This document shows, one piece after another, positions 24,444-36,800 of a stretch of 64,000 nt of DNA; within the stretch, counting starts at the first letter, position 1; every line of letters starts with the position of its first letter. This stretch comes from Ophiocordyceps camponoti-saundersi (nom. inval.). Taxonomy: Eukaryota; Ascomycota; Sordariomycetes; Hypocreales; Ophiocordycipitaceae. Position numbers and translations under genes: made by a program. Under the pieces are notes generated by a model that did not search any database, was not told the DNA's origin, and saw only the letters and a program-made list of their open reading frames with translations. The stretch is taken from the NCBI GenBank assembly GCA_003339415.1, contig PDHQ01000151.1, positions 1 to 64,000 of the forward strand, written 5' to 3'.

Positions 24444-26340
24444 AGTAATAGATCTTTAAATAATTAACTTTTATATATATTACGGATTTTACGCTTATAG
24501 CGACGCGGATATAGATTTTTTATTTTTATATTATAAGTAGACTCCGCTTTTTTTATTACCTTATAGCGATAGCTAGCTACGCTTAAAATAACTTTAAGGG
24601 GGAGGGTAATATTATATAAGTTAATTATAACTGCGAAAATTTTTTATTTAGAATATAGCTTTACTTTAAATTATAATAATCTTAAACTTAAGAGTTTATT
24701 ATATTTATTACCTTATTAGAAATTAAAGTAAATATTAATAAAATTATTTTAAGAAATATTTTTATTTTTATATAAGTAATTATTAAATAAGTAATAAAGT
24801 TTAAAAAAGTTTAAGAAGATACCCTTTTTATTTTAACTTTATTAGTTAATAATATCTTCTTAACTATTATAGCTATAATTTCCTCTCTTTTCTATAATTT
24901 TTAAAAAAGCGGAACTTTTTTAATATAAGCTATAGTTATAGCTAAGGTGCTAAAAAAATTATTAAAAAATAAGTTTTTAAGTAATATAAGCGATAGCTTA
25001 TAATTTATTTTAACTTTATAGCTACTCCGCTTTAAGTTTAAAGCTTTAAAGTAATTATAATAAGTATTAATTATAAACTTTATAAATAAAGCTAAGCTTT
25101 TATAATAAGGAAATTACTTAGTAGTAATATTATAATAATATTTTAAGATATTATTTATAAGCTTTAATCTAATTTAAAGTAGCTTTATATTACTTTTAAA
25201 AAAAGTATATTTAATTAATAAAGGTTATACTCTTATCGTAAAAAAAGTATTAGCGTAAGCTTTATAATAAGGCGGTAAGGAAGCTTTTTAAAAGGAGATT
25301 AAGTTATTAAATAAAGTTTTAATAATATAATTATATACGAAAAAATATTATTCTAAAACTTAGCGCAGTTTCTTAATAATTATTATCGATAATATAGCGA
25401 ATATAAACTAAATTTATAATAAAAGTATAATAATATAAGTAAAGATTTTTAATATTAAACTATATACGCTAAAAATCTAACTTTAATAATATTTTAGATA
25501 TTATTAACTTAAATATATTACTAAATATTATATAGTAAAGCTAGAATATAATAAATATTTTACCGCTTTATATATAAAAAGTAAGCCCGCTTACTTTATA
25601 GCTTATAAAAAAACTATATTATTACTTTTTTTATTAATAATTTTACTTAAAGTAAAGTTAACTTTACCTTAAAATAAAAGCGGTATAAGATTAAGCGAAA
25701 GATATATATATTACTTAATTTTAAAAGTTTATAAACTAAAACTTTATATATACCGCCCCTCCTCCCCTTTTAGCACTAGTTAGAAATTTTTAAATTAGTA
25801 ATAGCTAAAGTAGAAATATTAAAAAGTAAATATAGCTATACCCTCTCCTTTAACTTTAACTCCGCACTTATCTATAACTTTACTATAATAATTTAGCTAT
25901 TTTTTAAAATTAGCTATTATAAAATCTATTATAAGATAATAAAACTTTTATATATACTTAAGCTACGCTAATAAGGCCTTAATAAATTAAATTATTAAAG
26001 CTATTTTAATTAAATATAAGGATTTAGTTTATAATAATAATAATAGCTAAGAGGATAAGTAAGCTATATAGATTTTATACTAAACCTAGTTTACGCGTAC
26101 TTTTATTACCGTAAAGTGCGCTTTAAAGAAAATATTAGCTTTTAAATTATTAGTTAATATCTAACTTATAAAATATATAGAGTGCTAGGTGCGGATAAGG
26201 TTTAACTTAAAGCTAAGGTAATACTTAAAGGAAGGGTTTTACTCCGGGTTCTTTAGTTTTTCCCCCTTTTAGAATATATATAAGATAGTTCTAAGCTATA
26301 TAAAGTATATTAGTATATATATTATTATTATTATTATTAT
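24444..26340 (+). mobile_element. Element B copy B2
   Basis: A 1897-bp copy of element B with an (ATT)n tail at about 26322-26340, inserted in the L2 gag-pol region. It is about 30 bp longer at the left than B1. Over most of its length it aligns to B1 without large gaps, with C/T and G/A differences. The minus-strand reading frame is the most open one. Like B1 it has no inverted repeats. Confidence 0.85.
24880..25290 (-). pseudogene. Element B antisense frame
   Basis: On the minus strand a run of about 115 codons has few stops. It starts near 25240 with a segment reading LLIKYTFFKSNIKLL, then NNILKYYYNITTK, FPYYKSLALFIKFI and ALNLKRSSYKVK, and ends near LLKNLFFNNFF (about 24955). The same frame can be read in B1 (about 8690-9010, minus) and B3 (plus, about 46840-47150). 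It runs opposite to the direction defined by the ATT tail. No family is recognised. It may belong to a protein once encoded by a longer autonomous relative. Confidence 0.4.
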
Positions 26341-26356
26341 AAGTATTTTCTTACTA

Positions 26357-29300
26357 GAGTTTTATAAAGATAAGGGTTTTTAATTTCTTATAAAATTAAT
26401 ATTTTTAACTTTAAATAAAAGCTTTAAATTTAACTTTATAAAAGAATATATATTAAATATTATTTTACTTATAAAGGACTAGCTATTTATAAATATATAA
26501 TAGCTATTTTAATAATAATAATTTTTTTTTAATAAGCACGATTTTAGCACTAATTAAAGATCCTCCTAAAGATCGTAACTTTATTTTTTTTCCTAACTTT
26601 TATTTTCTCTCTAGTTTAATTATTTATAATTATTTTTATTTAACTATTTTTAACTTAAATAATAAGCTAATCTTTTTTAAATAGAAAGAAAAGGTTAATA
26701 TTATATTAAATCTTAATAATTAATTCTCTTTTATAATTCCTTAATAAATTACTAAAAGGGACTCCTTAAATAACCTTAATAAGCGTTTAATACTAAACTT
26801 TTTTTTAAATTAGATAATATTATTTAATAAAATTAATATTAATTTACCTCTTATTAATATCTTAAATCTAAGTTAATTATATTAATTAAGTATTTCTAAA
26901 ATATTTAATATTTTAAAAATTAAGGGAGAGTATAGCGTTAAAATTTATATTTTTAATTTTTAGTTATTTAGAAAAGTAAAATAGCTATATAATTCCTTTT
27001 TAAAATTATAAGAAAATATTAAACTAATTAATCTACCCTTAAAATATTATTTAAAGATCCCCCTTATTAATAATTAATATAAGAAAAAAACTTAGTTTAT
27101 ATTATTATTTACTAAATAAACTTAACTAGGATTTCCTTAATAGAAAATATAATAATATATATTTATAAGGTAAAATAAAATAGACGCTTAAAGCTTTACC
27201 TTTCGCTAGCTTATATTTTATTATTTAGAGAAAAAGTAAACTATATATTATTAATAACTTATAAGCTTTAAATAATATAGCTATTCTTAATATATATCTA
27301 ATACCTCTCTCTTAAAATATAATATATAAGTTAGTAAGTAAAAAGGTTATTTTTATTATTAATACTTAAAGCTTTTTTTATTAATTTCTTATTTATTTAG
27401 ATTATTAAAAGCGGTTTATAATTACTTCTTACTATAAATTAAAAAAGGCTATAATTACTCTTATAAGGTATAAAAATTCGCTTACTTATATATAAAGATT
27501 TATCGATTATATTTTCTAACTATATAAAATATATACTGCTAAATATATTAATAATATAATAATTTTTTTTAATATTTTAAAAGATTATATTAAGTATCTA
27601 ACTATATTATTTAATCTTTTTTATTAATATAAGTCTTTCTTTTTCTACTCTTAAGTTATTCTTTTATTACTTATTTATAAAAATATTAAAATACTACGTT
27701 AATAGATTTATATTAATAAATACTTAATTTTAAGTAAAAGCTTTATAAGATATTAAGTTTCCTAATACTTTATAATATTTTAAGTAATAAATTAGATTAG
27801 TTAGATAGATAAAATATCTTATTCCTTATTTTATATAATAAATTAACTTTTTTTAGAAATATAAAATAATAATATTTTAAAAAAAATAGGAAAATAAAGT
27901 ACCTATTACTAAACTAAAAAGAAATACTTTTACCTCTTAGTTTAAAATTATCCTAATAAAGGAAGAAACTAATTATTTTAATAATATTAATAATACTTTT
28001 TATAATAATATTACTTTTAGTTAGTTTTTTCTTAATTATTAACTTTTTTTATAAATTAATACCTTTTAAGAGAATAGTTTTATAGCTTATCTTTTCTATA
28101 TTAATAATAAGGAATCTTAGAAACTATCTTTAGCTTTATTTTAATAATTTATTAAACTTATTTACTATTTTAGTTATATATTTAAATTAGCTAAAATTAG
28201 ATACTAGCTAATTAAACTTAAAATTTTTTATTTAGTTTAAGCTTATTATAAACTCTAAACTTATTTAATTAAAACTTAGAAACTAAAAATTATAATTTTT
28301 ATAAATTATATCGTAATTTCGGTAATTATAAAATAAACCTCTTTTTTTACTATTAGTATAAAGAGTAATAATTACCTTACTCTTACTTCTTAATTTTTAA
28401 ATTAATACTTTTTTAAATTTTAATATATCCTTAATATTTTTAATATTCTTATAAACTCTCTTTTACGCCTCTTTTTAAAAGTAGCTTTAAAAAAAAGATA
28501 AGGAAAACTTAAAGATATCTAGAAAAATTATATTAATTAGGAGTATACGCTTATTTTCTTAAAAGCTATTCTTAATAACGCTTTCTAATATAAGATTTCC
28601 GAAAAATATCTCCTTAATATATAATAATCTAAAATCTTAAAATAACTTAAAAATAAAGATTTTTAGGAAAAACTTACTTTTATCTAAGTAAATAGCTTAT
28701 TATATCTTAAAAATATTAATAATTAATAATAACTTTATATTCTTAAAAACTACGCTAAAGAAATTACTTTTAAATATTTTTTTTATAAATTTTATACTAG
28801 CTAAAGATATATATAAGCTAAACTTTTTTTTAGTTTTATTATTTCCTAATTAAAAAAAAGATTAATAATTTTATAAATAAATATAATATTTATAAATAAA
28901 ATTAAACTAATAAATAAGCTTTTTTAAGGAAATAGTTTTTATTTATTTTTTAGCGATTCCCTTTTATATAATTATAATAAACTTTATTATTAAACTCCTT
29001 TTAATCTTTTTAGAAAACTTACTTTAGTTTAAACTTAAAAAAAAGTTTTATAATACTTTTTTTATTATTACTAATAAATTCTTAAAAATATATATTTTAA
29101 CCTTTAAATATAATTACTTTACCGCCGAAGAATAAGCTTAGTAATTATATAATAAGCTTACTTATTATAACTAAAAACTCCTAAAATAAATTATCTCTAA
29201 TTAGGATTTAAAATTTATATCTACGCTTTAAAGGATTTTATAGTTTACTTTTAGTATTAAACTTTTAATATTAACTATATATTACTTATAAACTAATAAT

Positions 29301-29798
29301 TTATTTAAAAGATAAAATTAAATTATTAAAATCGCTTTTAGATTTTTCGCTACTAATTTCCTAATAAAATAATAAATTAATACCTTACCGGCTTTTTAAT
29401 TTTTACTTAATAACTCCTTTTTTTTAGTTATTAAAACTATACTAAGTAAATTATTTATTAAATTCCGAATAAATAATAATCTCTATTCTCTAAGTAATTA
29501 AGTTTTCTTTAAATTTAAGGAAATATTAAAAAATAAGGTAATTATCTTTATTACTTATACTTAAGCTATAATAAAAAAATAATATAATAAAAAGTATTAG
29601 AAGCTTAAGTTTAAGCCTAGCGATTAGGTTTAGCTAAAATTTAGAAAAAGATATTTTATTTTTAATAAATAAGTAGCGAAGCTTTCGGAATAGTAAAATT
29701 AGCCTTTTTATATAATTAAATAAATTAGTTATCTAGCTTATTAACTAAATTTTAATAATTTTATAAATATTTATCTTATTATATTAGTTATATAACTT
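26357..29798 (+). pseudogene. L2 pol: protease, RT, RNase H, integrase
   Basis: This is the main pol section of L2. RT is identified by, in order, a YKNSLTYI.RFIDYIF block (ancestral YKNSPTH.QRFMDYLF, about 27470-27520), the catalytic KYINNIIIF at 27541-27567 (ancestral YIDDIIIF, D to N through TpG to TpA), and the following KYL.ILFNLF helix. This is the gypsy group with an IDDI(V/I)IFS active site. Integrase follows: an RY(I)..K segment near 28780-28820, and its C-terminal end at 29616-29636, where P-S-D-stop-V-stop-L stands for the conserved PGDWVWL. The frame is cut by A4 at 29814. Codons lost to RIP make it non-functional. Confidence 0.8.
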
Positions 29799-29814
29799 TA
29801 ACTAGCTAATATTT
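29799..29814 (+). repeat. Target-site duplication of A4, left copy
   Basis: TAACTAGCTAATATTT, identical to 36545-36560. The host is the L2 integrase C-terminal region. Confidence 0.95.
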
Positions 29815-29929
29815 ATATAAATTTAATTAAAACCTTTTATAAAAATAAGATAGGACCCGTTACTTAATCTTTCGCTCTTTACTATATATTTATTACCGAG
29901 AAGGAGTTAATAGCGCTCGCGGCGGCTTC

Positions 29930-31250
29930 GGCCGGGGCCTAAGAGGTAGGTAACGCGCCTATAATCGTAGATAAGGGTACGCGGGGACTAGGATAGTCCC
30001 TATAATACCCCTAATCTAGCTAAGGATAATATAATAATAGCGTTAAAATAGGAGGAGAAGCGGAGTAAATATAAGACCTTTATAATAGTAATATAAAGGA
30101 AGCTTATAATAAACTAGCCGTGGTAATATTTACTATAGCGTTCTCCGACGCTTAAAATATTATAATAGCTCTTAAAGCTAAACTTCGTAAGAAATTTATA
30201 ACCCCCCTAAACTAAAATATTACCTAACTTTTATTTAAAATTATTAAGTTAATTAAGAAGATAGTTACTTAAGCTATATAGAAAGTACTCTTATAAACTA
30301 TTAGCTTCGATATTAGTTTAACTTAGCTATTATAAGCTTTCGTAGCTATTACTAGCGGTATAATAGTTAAACCTATCCTTAGCTACTCCGATAAAGAAAT
30401 TACTATATTTATAAAAAATATTATAATTAACGTAAATACCTTATAGCTAACCTTATAAAAGATCGTACGGGCCGTAAATATAGTATTAAAATATAAGGCT
30501 ATATTAGCTATAAGATAACTCCTTAGTAAAGATATAATAATTATATTCTATCCGAAATATAAGAGATAAGTAAGCTTAGTTAAGTAGATCTTTATTATCT
30601 TTAGTAAGGGGGCAGTTTATAGCTAGAAAACTTTCTTTATTATAGCGAAAGGAGTATAAGTAAGGGCTACTTATAATAACTAAAATATACTTTTATAATA
30701 AATTAAAAAATATAATAAAGTTAATATTACTTAAGTTTAAGCGCTTTAGCCTTATAATAAGGGAGCTATATATACTTATATTATCTTAGGAATTACTAAT
30801 ATAATAAATATTAATAAACTTATATAAAATAGCTTAATTATAAATATAAAAATCTCCTATATAAAAGTTTATAATAACGCGGTATAACTTTAATAATATT
30901 ACTAATATTATTAATATAAATATATAGCGAAATACTACTAAAAATAGCTATATTATAAAATATATATAGCTATAATATACCCGAAAAAAGAGAGCGCGTA
31001 TTTAGCCCTCGCTAAAACTAATATTAAAAACTATATCTTATATAAAAAAAACTATACCTTATAATCCTAAAATTACCTTATTATAAAAATATATTAAAAC
31101 TAAATATATAATAATTATATATATTAATTTTATAAGTTTTAAAACTACTCCTAGCTAACTTAATCTTAAACTAGTAATAGCTTTACTAAAATTTAATCTT
31201 AGAAGCGGTCGCGCGCGGCCTTTATATAGTTATAAGCTATACTTTACTTT
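29930..31250 (+). pseudogene. LINE-A ORF1 (Gag-like), copy A4
   Basis: ORF1 of Tad LINEs encodes an RNA-binding protein. Here a CCHC zinc knuckle is preserved in RIP-altered form at 30897-30938: Tyr codons stand at exactly the C-x2-C-x4-H-x4-C positions, each explained by TGY or CAY becoming TAY. It is preceded by a stretch reading NKLI.NSLIINIKISYIKVYNNAV, which fits the region before the knuckle. A proline/lysine-rich tail follows, with PKKESAYLALA. The start cannot be set because ATG is lost. A6 carries the same knuckle at 59864-59905. Confidence 0.75.
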
Positions 31251-31429
31251 AATATAAATAATAAGCTTACCTCGGTATCGAAGAGGGGCTAAGGCGGGAG
31301 TAGCGCTACCCTTAAACCTTATAGCGGATAGGGTAGCGGCAGAGCTTAGGGAACCTATCTTCCCCCTTTTACCTTTTCCCCCTTTATTATACCCTCCTTT
31401 ACCCCCTCCCCCGCCCCTCTTTCCGCCTT

Positions 31430-34400
31430 TTTTTTTACCCCGATATAATCGTAAACCTTTACCTCCTTTACTCCTAATAAAAATTAAAACCTTTTTTTAG
31501 AATATATAAAAGCGTAACTATTTTATTTATATTACGCTCCGTAGCTTTATTAGCTATAATTTTATTTACTTATAAGAATTATAATATAACTAATTTAGAT
31601 ACCTTTTATTTCCTAGTATTTTATTATATAAACTTATAAATTTTAATAACTAAGTAATTTTTTATATTTATAAATAATTAAACCCCTTCCTTTAAATACT
31701 TTTTACTATACTTAATATAGCTTTTATCTTTTTCTATATTATACTTTTATTATAAATTATATTTATTTACTTACTTTTATTAGTAATCTAGTTTAGCCCC
31801 CTTTTATAGCGTAATTTTCTTTACCCTAACCTAACCTTAATAGCTACCTTTTTATATAGCGATTTTAACTTTTATTACCTTTTATAAGATTATTACGAAA
31901 AGTCCTTTTTTAAAATAGCTAACTTCCTCGATCTTACGATTAGCTTTTATTTCGGATTTATTACGCTTTTAGGCGAAGTTACTTAGGAAATATATAATAA
32001 ATAAACTAATATTATTAACTTAGCTTAAGCTACGCTAAATTACTAAGCGATATACTAAGGAAATAATTTTAACTTTATTAGCTCTAACTATATTTCGTAA
32101 GTTATCTATATAAATACTAACCTCCGCCCTAATATTATATTAACTAAAATCTAATACTCTTTTTCCTTAAATATACTCGTAGCTAAGGTATAAAATTAAC
32201 TTAAGCTTAAACTATATTATATCTCTATACTTAAAAACTTAGAAAAAGTAATTACCTTATTATATAAATAGCTAGAAATAATAGTAGAGATTACGGTACT
32301 ATTACGCGTTTATATATACCTTATAATATAAAACTAGTAAAATTAGGTAATAGCAGCTATTATAGTAGCCGCTAAGCGGGCCTAAAAGTATTAGAAAGCT
32401 AACTTTACTAACTTTTATTAGTAAGATTATTAGGAAGTAATAAAAGCGTAAAAATCCGTAATTAGCGCGGCTTATTATAGCGCTTAGTGTAATTTCCTTA
32501 ATAATATCTTAATAAACTTAGTATTATTTTAGATAATAAAATATTAAGCTTAGCTCCGGAGCTAAGCTTTACTAAAGCTTATATATATACTAACGTTATA
32601 GAAAAACCCCGATTTAAATTTAATATTTACTTTCTTAGATAAAGTAATCTTACTTAGCTAGTAATTTTTCCCTACTCCTATTACTTTAACCCCTCCTCTT
32701 ATTTTAGATAAACTTTTCCCTTTTTTTTATATTAAATATTTAATTACTACTAATAACGTTTACTTTACCTTTTTCTTAATTGCTTTATAAAAGTCTGCTA
32801 GCCCCGATAAGATCTTAGTTAAGTTCTTAAAAAAATATAGACCCCCTTTTATCTAAGTTTTCTAAAAAATCTTCTAAAGCTATATTAATAACGGCTATTT
32901 CTTATTATAATTTAAAGCTTTTAATATTATAGTTATCTATAAGGTAAGTAAATTACTAGCTACGTATTATATTTTAAGCGAGTATAAGCTAATTTCGCTC
33001 CTTAATATAATAAGGAAAGTTTTAAAAATAATTATTATTAGGAAAATAGCGTTTATAGCGGAAGCGGCTAATATCCTCTTAAATAGCTAAATAGGTAATA
33101 AGCTATAACGCTTTATTAATATCGTAATTTTTATATTTACTAAAACTATTAAAATTATCTAAAACTAAGGCGGTATTACCTCGCTTTTTTTACTAAACTT
33201 TACTAAAGCTTTTAACTATATTTTTTATAATAAGCTAATAGTTATTCTTAATTACTTAAGCTTTCCCGAATAAGTTATAGCGTTTATTTATTTTTATCTT
33301 ATTACTAAAACTTTATAACTAAAGTTTAATTATAAGCTTAGTAACGCCTTTCTAATTTAATAAGGGATCCCTTAAAAATCCCTTATATTACTAGTCCTCT
33401 TTTTATTATATATATCCTTATTATACTAATATCTAAACTTAATAATTAAACTATTAATAATAAGCTTTACTAATAATACTAATATATTTAGTATTAGACG
33501 CGATAGGGCTTAAGTACTCTTTTAACTTAAGCGGGCGTAGCGAATTTACGAATAATAAGCCCTTAAGTATAAAATAACTTTTTAGCTAGCTAAAAGTAAG
33601 TTAATATATTTTACGAAAGCTAGGAAAGCGGATATAACCCGGCTTTAGCTTAGTATAAAGATAATATAGCTTATATAAGAGGCGAGACTTTTAGGAGTTT
33701 AGCTATATTATAAATTTTAATAGAAATCTTATTTTTTAAAGCTTATTACTAAACTTAAGCGCTAATATTTAGCTTTTACTAAGATTACTATATTAATATA
33801 AAGTTATATTTTATTAAAAGTAAAGGAGGTATATATTAAAGCTATTAGATTAGTAATTATATTTAATATATCTTAATTTACTTTACTTACGTAATTAAGG
33901 GGGAAATTATATAGCTTTATTATAAAAGCGCTAGCTACGGAATAGTTTAAATACTTAAGGGTTATTATTAAAGCTTATAAAGCTACCCCTTTTTATTATA
34001 TTAAAATAAAAGCTTTCGTCCCCCCCCTTAACTTATATTTTACTTACTAGATAGCTTATACTTATTACCGCTTTTAATATATAAGTATAATAAACCTTAT
34101 CTATATTATAGTAAAGAAAGCTGCTAAGTAAGTTAAATATAAGCGTAAGGGGCGCCCTTATTAACGGCGATATTAAGTATTATAAAACTTAGAGGAATTT
34201 TATAAAATATAAACTAAACCTAAACCGGAGGCTAGATATATATAACGTAACTTCGATATTAAACTTTAAGAAAAATAGCTCCTTTAATAGTATTCTTAAG
34301 AAGGTAAGCTTAAGAAGTATAAGTAATCTTATAGTTACTTTATTAATAAACTACTATAGCTTAAAATTAGAACCGCCTTATAGATCTATAAAAGATTTCC

Positions 34401-34650
34401 TAAGTTTATTAGTATAATACTTATATAACTTTAAATTAAATATATTAAACTTAATTTTTTTCTTTAAGCTTATAAGGTCCTTAGGGTAATTTCGAGATAA
34501 TACCCTTATAATAATAAAGATAAGATAATATTATATATTTTTCTTAACTATATTTTTACTTATAAAAATAAGCTACTCTTTAATATTAACTAGTAACTAA
34601 TATAAAACTAATATAACCTTATTAAAATATTTAATAACTCTTAATTTATA
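31430..34650 (+). pseudogene. LINE-A ORF2: AP endonuclease and reverse transcriptase
   Basis: Motifs in order on the plus strand: SDFNFYYLL at 31858-31884 (ancestral GDFNLHHPL, the endonuclease core) and NFLDLTIS (about 31920); YKLISLLN.I.KVL (about 32980-33020), the RT block 1; LLNFTKAFN (ancestral LLDFTGAFD, about 33195); GIP-stop-xSL at 33364-33384 (ancestral GIPQGSP); FTNNTN at 33466-33483 (ancestral FADDTN, each D to N a TpG to TpA change); LIYFTKARK, LGV and, near the end, YLRVIIKAYKATP and VPPLNLYF, the Tad-type post-thumb block. About 1070 codons fits a Tad ORF2. Its product nicks target DNA and copies the element RNA there. Many stops make it dead. Confidence 0.88.
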
Positions 34651-34970
34651 GCTAAATTTACGCGCTAGTTTTTTTTACTTAAATAACTATACTAATTTAA
34701 CCTTATAATATTACTTTACGAAAGTAAAATAGATAAGGGAGATAAAGCTTTTAGCCTTATAATAAATATATAAAAGCCGCTTTATAGCGATAACTTTATT
34801 ATTTATCTTATTAGCTATTTACTTAGCCTTAAAGCTAAACTATCTTAACTATATATAAGGTATTAATTTAACTACGCGAAGCGTAAAATTAACCGCGCTT
34901 ATTATAGCTACGGCCTTAGCCGTAGCTTTAACCTTAACTATAACTATAAGCGCGAACTAAAGCTACTTAC

Positions 34971-35345
34971 TTTTTTTTTACTAATAGCTCCTCCTTCTTA
35001 CTAAATATAATATAATTACTAATTAATATTATAAAATTTTTATTATTAAATATATTATTAACTAAATTATTTTAAATAGAATTAGGGATCTCCTTATAAG
35101 GAGGCGGCGCGGTTATAATATAAGCGTTAGTAATATCCTCCCTAGCGGTAAGAGTAACCTTAATATTTAAGGTAAAAATAGTCTTAAGCTTACTAAGCTT
35201 ATTAGCTTCTAACTTAAACTCGGACTTAATAAGTATTAAGGCGGAAGCGGAATTAGGGATAGGAGGCAGAGTTTAGAGGATAAGAGGATAATTAGTAAGA
35301 AATAAGCTCCCTTATAAGCGCGCCTTATTCTTAGTAATATAGCGA
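34971..35345 (-). pseudogene. Antisense hydrophilic frame of LINE-A, copy A4
   Basis: The minus strand, opposite to ORF2, gives about 125 codons with three TAA stops. It reads RYITKNKARL, LTNYPLIL, then LPPIPNSASALILIKSEFK, LEANK, a Thr/Lys section with LTAREDITNAY, TAPPPYKEIPN (35090-35110) and FSKKEEL. Farther along comes an R/G/S/Y-rich stretch. In A1, A2 and A5 the block between LEAN and PPPY has the same length but clearly different residues, so the frame has been kept between diverged subfamilies. I cannot name the protein. It might be Gag-like (PPxY, basic Gly-rich tail) or a captured gene. Confidence 0.45.
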
Positions 35346-36136
35346 ATATAATATAGCTTCTTAGTTAACTATTTAAAAAAGTTAATTATTTATATATAAA
35401 AAATATATTATTTTTATATTTAAGCTAATATAATAGCGATAAGTTAATCGGCGCTAGTTAAACTTTTAGTTATTTCGATAATAAGGTTCTTCCTAATAGT
35501 AGGAGGCTATAAGCTTTAAAGCGGTACGCGGCTAGCGGCCGCTTATATAACTTAATTAGCGTAAATATTATTATAATACGTAATAGCGCGTATTTATTTA
35601 ATACGCTAAATTATATTTTTTTACTATATTTATTAATATAAAATTTATTATAAACTTAATATAACTTTAATATTACTTACTATTTAAGCGTTATAATTAA
35701 AGCCCGGCTAGTAAGTAACCTTAATTACGGCGCGAATAGCTTTAGTTATAGCGGGATTATTAATTAGCTAATACTTAGTATAATTATTTACGTATTTAAC
35801 GTAAGCTACGCTTAGATAGTTTACCTTAGTTATTAGTAAATACGGATATATATTAAGGCTAAGTACTTACTTTTTTATACCTAATAAAAGTTCTTAAAGC
35901 TAATAAGCGTATTAATATACCCCGTATAAGATACCGCTTAAGGAAAGTTAAGTTTAGTAAGTATTCTACTCCGGTATAAGTTAGCTATAAACTAGTTACG
36001 CGCGCTAAAAATTACTTATATAATTAAAATTATTAAAAAAATAATAAGATAATAATAGCCCGCTTATATTAGTAAGAGCGACCCCCCCCTCCTTTATATA
36101 CTTTTAGGCCTTAAGTTACTAATTTATAAAAACTAA

Positions 36137-36170
36137 CTTCCTAATTAAAAAAGCTTCCTAATTAGAAAGG
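36137..36170 (+). repeat. Two 17-bp palindromic units in A4
   Basis: CTTCCTAATTAAAAAAG and CTTCCTAATTAGAAAGG, the degraded form of the three-unit array of A1 (3595-3645). GTATATAC-type palindromes follow up to about 36300. Confidence 0.75.
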
Positions 36171-36544
36171 CTTAAAAAGGGGTATATACCTAAGTATATA
36201 CTATACGTAGAGGAGGTATATAGCTACGTACCTAAGGGTTAAGTAATATATACTTAGAGGCCGGGGAGATATATATTAGTATATATAAGTAATATATACC
36301 GCCGCTATTATTATCTTTTCCTTATCTTATCTATCTTTTCTTATCTTTCCTTATATTATATAGTATTACTATAACTAACGGTTACTTTCTTTATACGCGC
36401 TAAGCGCCTAGCCCGGCCCCGAGCCGGACGCGGTCCTATTATATAGCGGGGGGTTTTACCTCCTTTAGGAGGGTTTTTCCTACTCGACTTACTGCTAAGG
36501 TTCTAGCAGCTACTTTTATAGCCTTTAGAGTACTATAATAATAA

Positions 36545-36560
36545 TAACTAGCTAATATTT
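36545..36560 (+). repeat. Target-site duplication of A4, right copy
   Basis: TAACTAGCTAATATTT, identical to 29799-29814; L2 resumes here. Confidence 0.95.
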
Positions 36561-36800
36561 TAGAAGAATAACTTAGCCCTAAGCTTAATACTAATAATTA
36601 TAAAATTAAATAAATCCTTAATAAAAGAAAAGTTAAAAAAAGGCGAGGTGCTACTTAAATAAAATACTTTATATATTAAAAGGGATACTTAAGTAATAAT
36701 AAGTAATAGGTAGCTAGAAAAGATTTCTAATAAAAGAAGAAAATTAAAAAATTTAAGAAAGAAAAAGATAAGTTAGAAGCTAAGCTAGAAATTACTAGGA
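36561..36800 (+). pseudogene. L2 integrase tail with chromodomain
   Basis: This continues the pol frame after A4. The segment KRKVKKRRGA (about 36625) is followed by KYFIY-stop-KGY (about 36660-36690, ancestral YFIHWKGH or similar) and, after a gap, WVARKDF-like residues. The spacing matches a chromodomain of the Y.V.WKGY...W.P..L type. In chromovirus integrases this domain reads histone marks such as H3K9 methylation and steers integration into heterochromatin. The separation from the integrase core by a LINE is an unusual split, seen only because of nesting. Confidence 0.75.

Larger units (their letters stand above)
24428..26356. repeat. Target-site duplication pair of B2
   Basis: AAGTATTTTCTTACTA (16 bp) occurs at 24428-24443 and at 26341-26356, a perfect match flanking B2. 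Joining the flanks restores a continuous L2 frame region. Confidence 0.9.
29815..36544 (+). mobile_element. LINE-A copy A4, full length Tad-like LINE
   Basis: The best reference copy in the window: 6730 bp, flanked by a perfect 16-bp duplication. It has ORF1 (about 29930-31250), ORF2 (about 31430-34650), a 1.9-kb 3' region with an antisense frame and palindromes, and an AATAATAATAA tail (about 36535-36544). CpG-rich blocks survive (for example 29910-29935 and 35105-35112). It is inserted in L2 between the integrase and chromodomain codons. Its antisense region differs from A1/A2/A5 by more than transitions, so A4 and A6 form one subfamily and A1/A2/A5 another. Confidence 0.92.

Noticed and set aside
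34971..35345. Sense-strand shadow frame of the LINE-A antisense ORF
   Set aside because: The opposite frame is also fairly open but reads as a monotonous hydrophobic Ala/Leu/Ile/Gly chain, as expected of a shadow of a hydrophilic frame.
29815..36560. A4 and A6 read as one segmental duplication
   Set aside because: A4 has its own perfect 16-bp TSD inside L2, while A6 joins a different host (A5); flanks are not shared.
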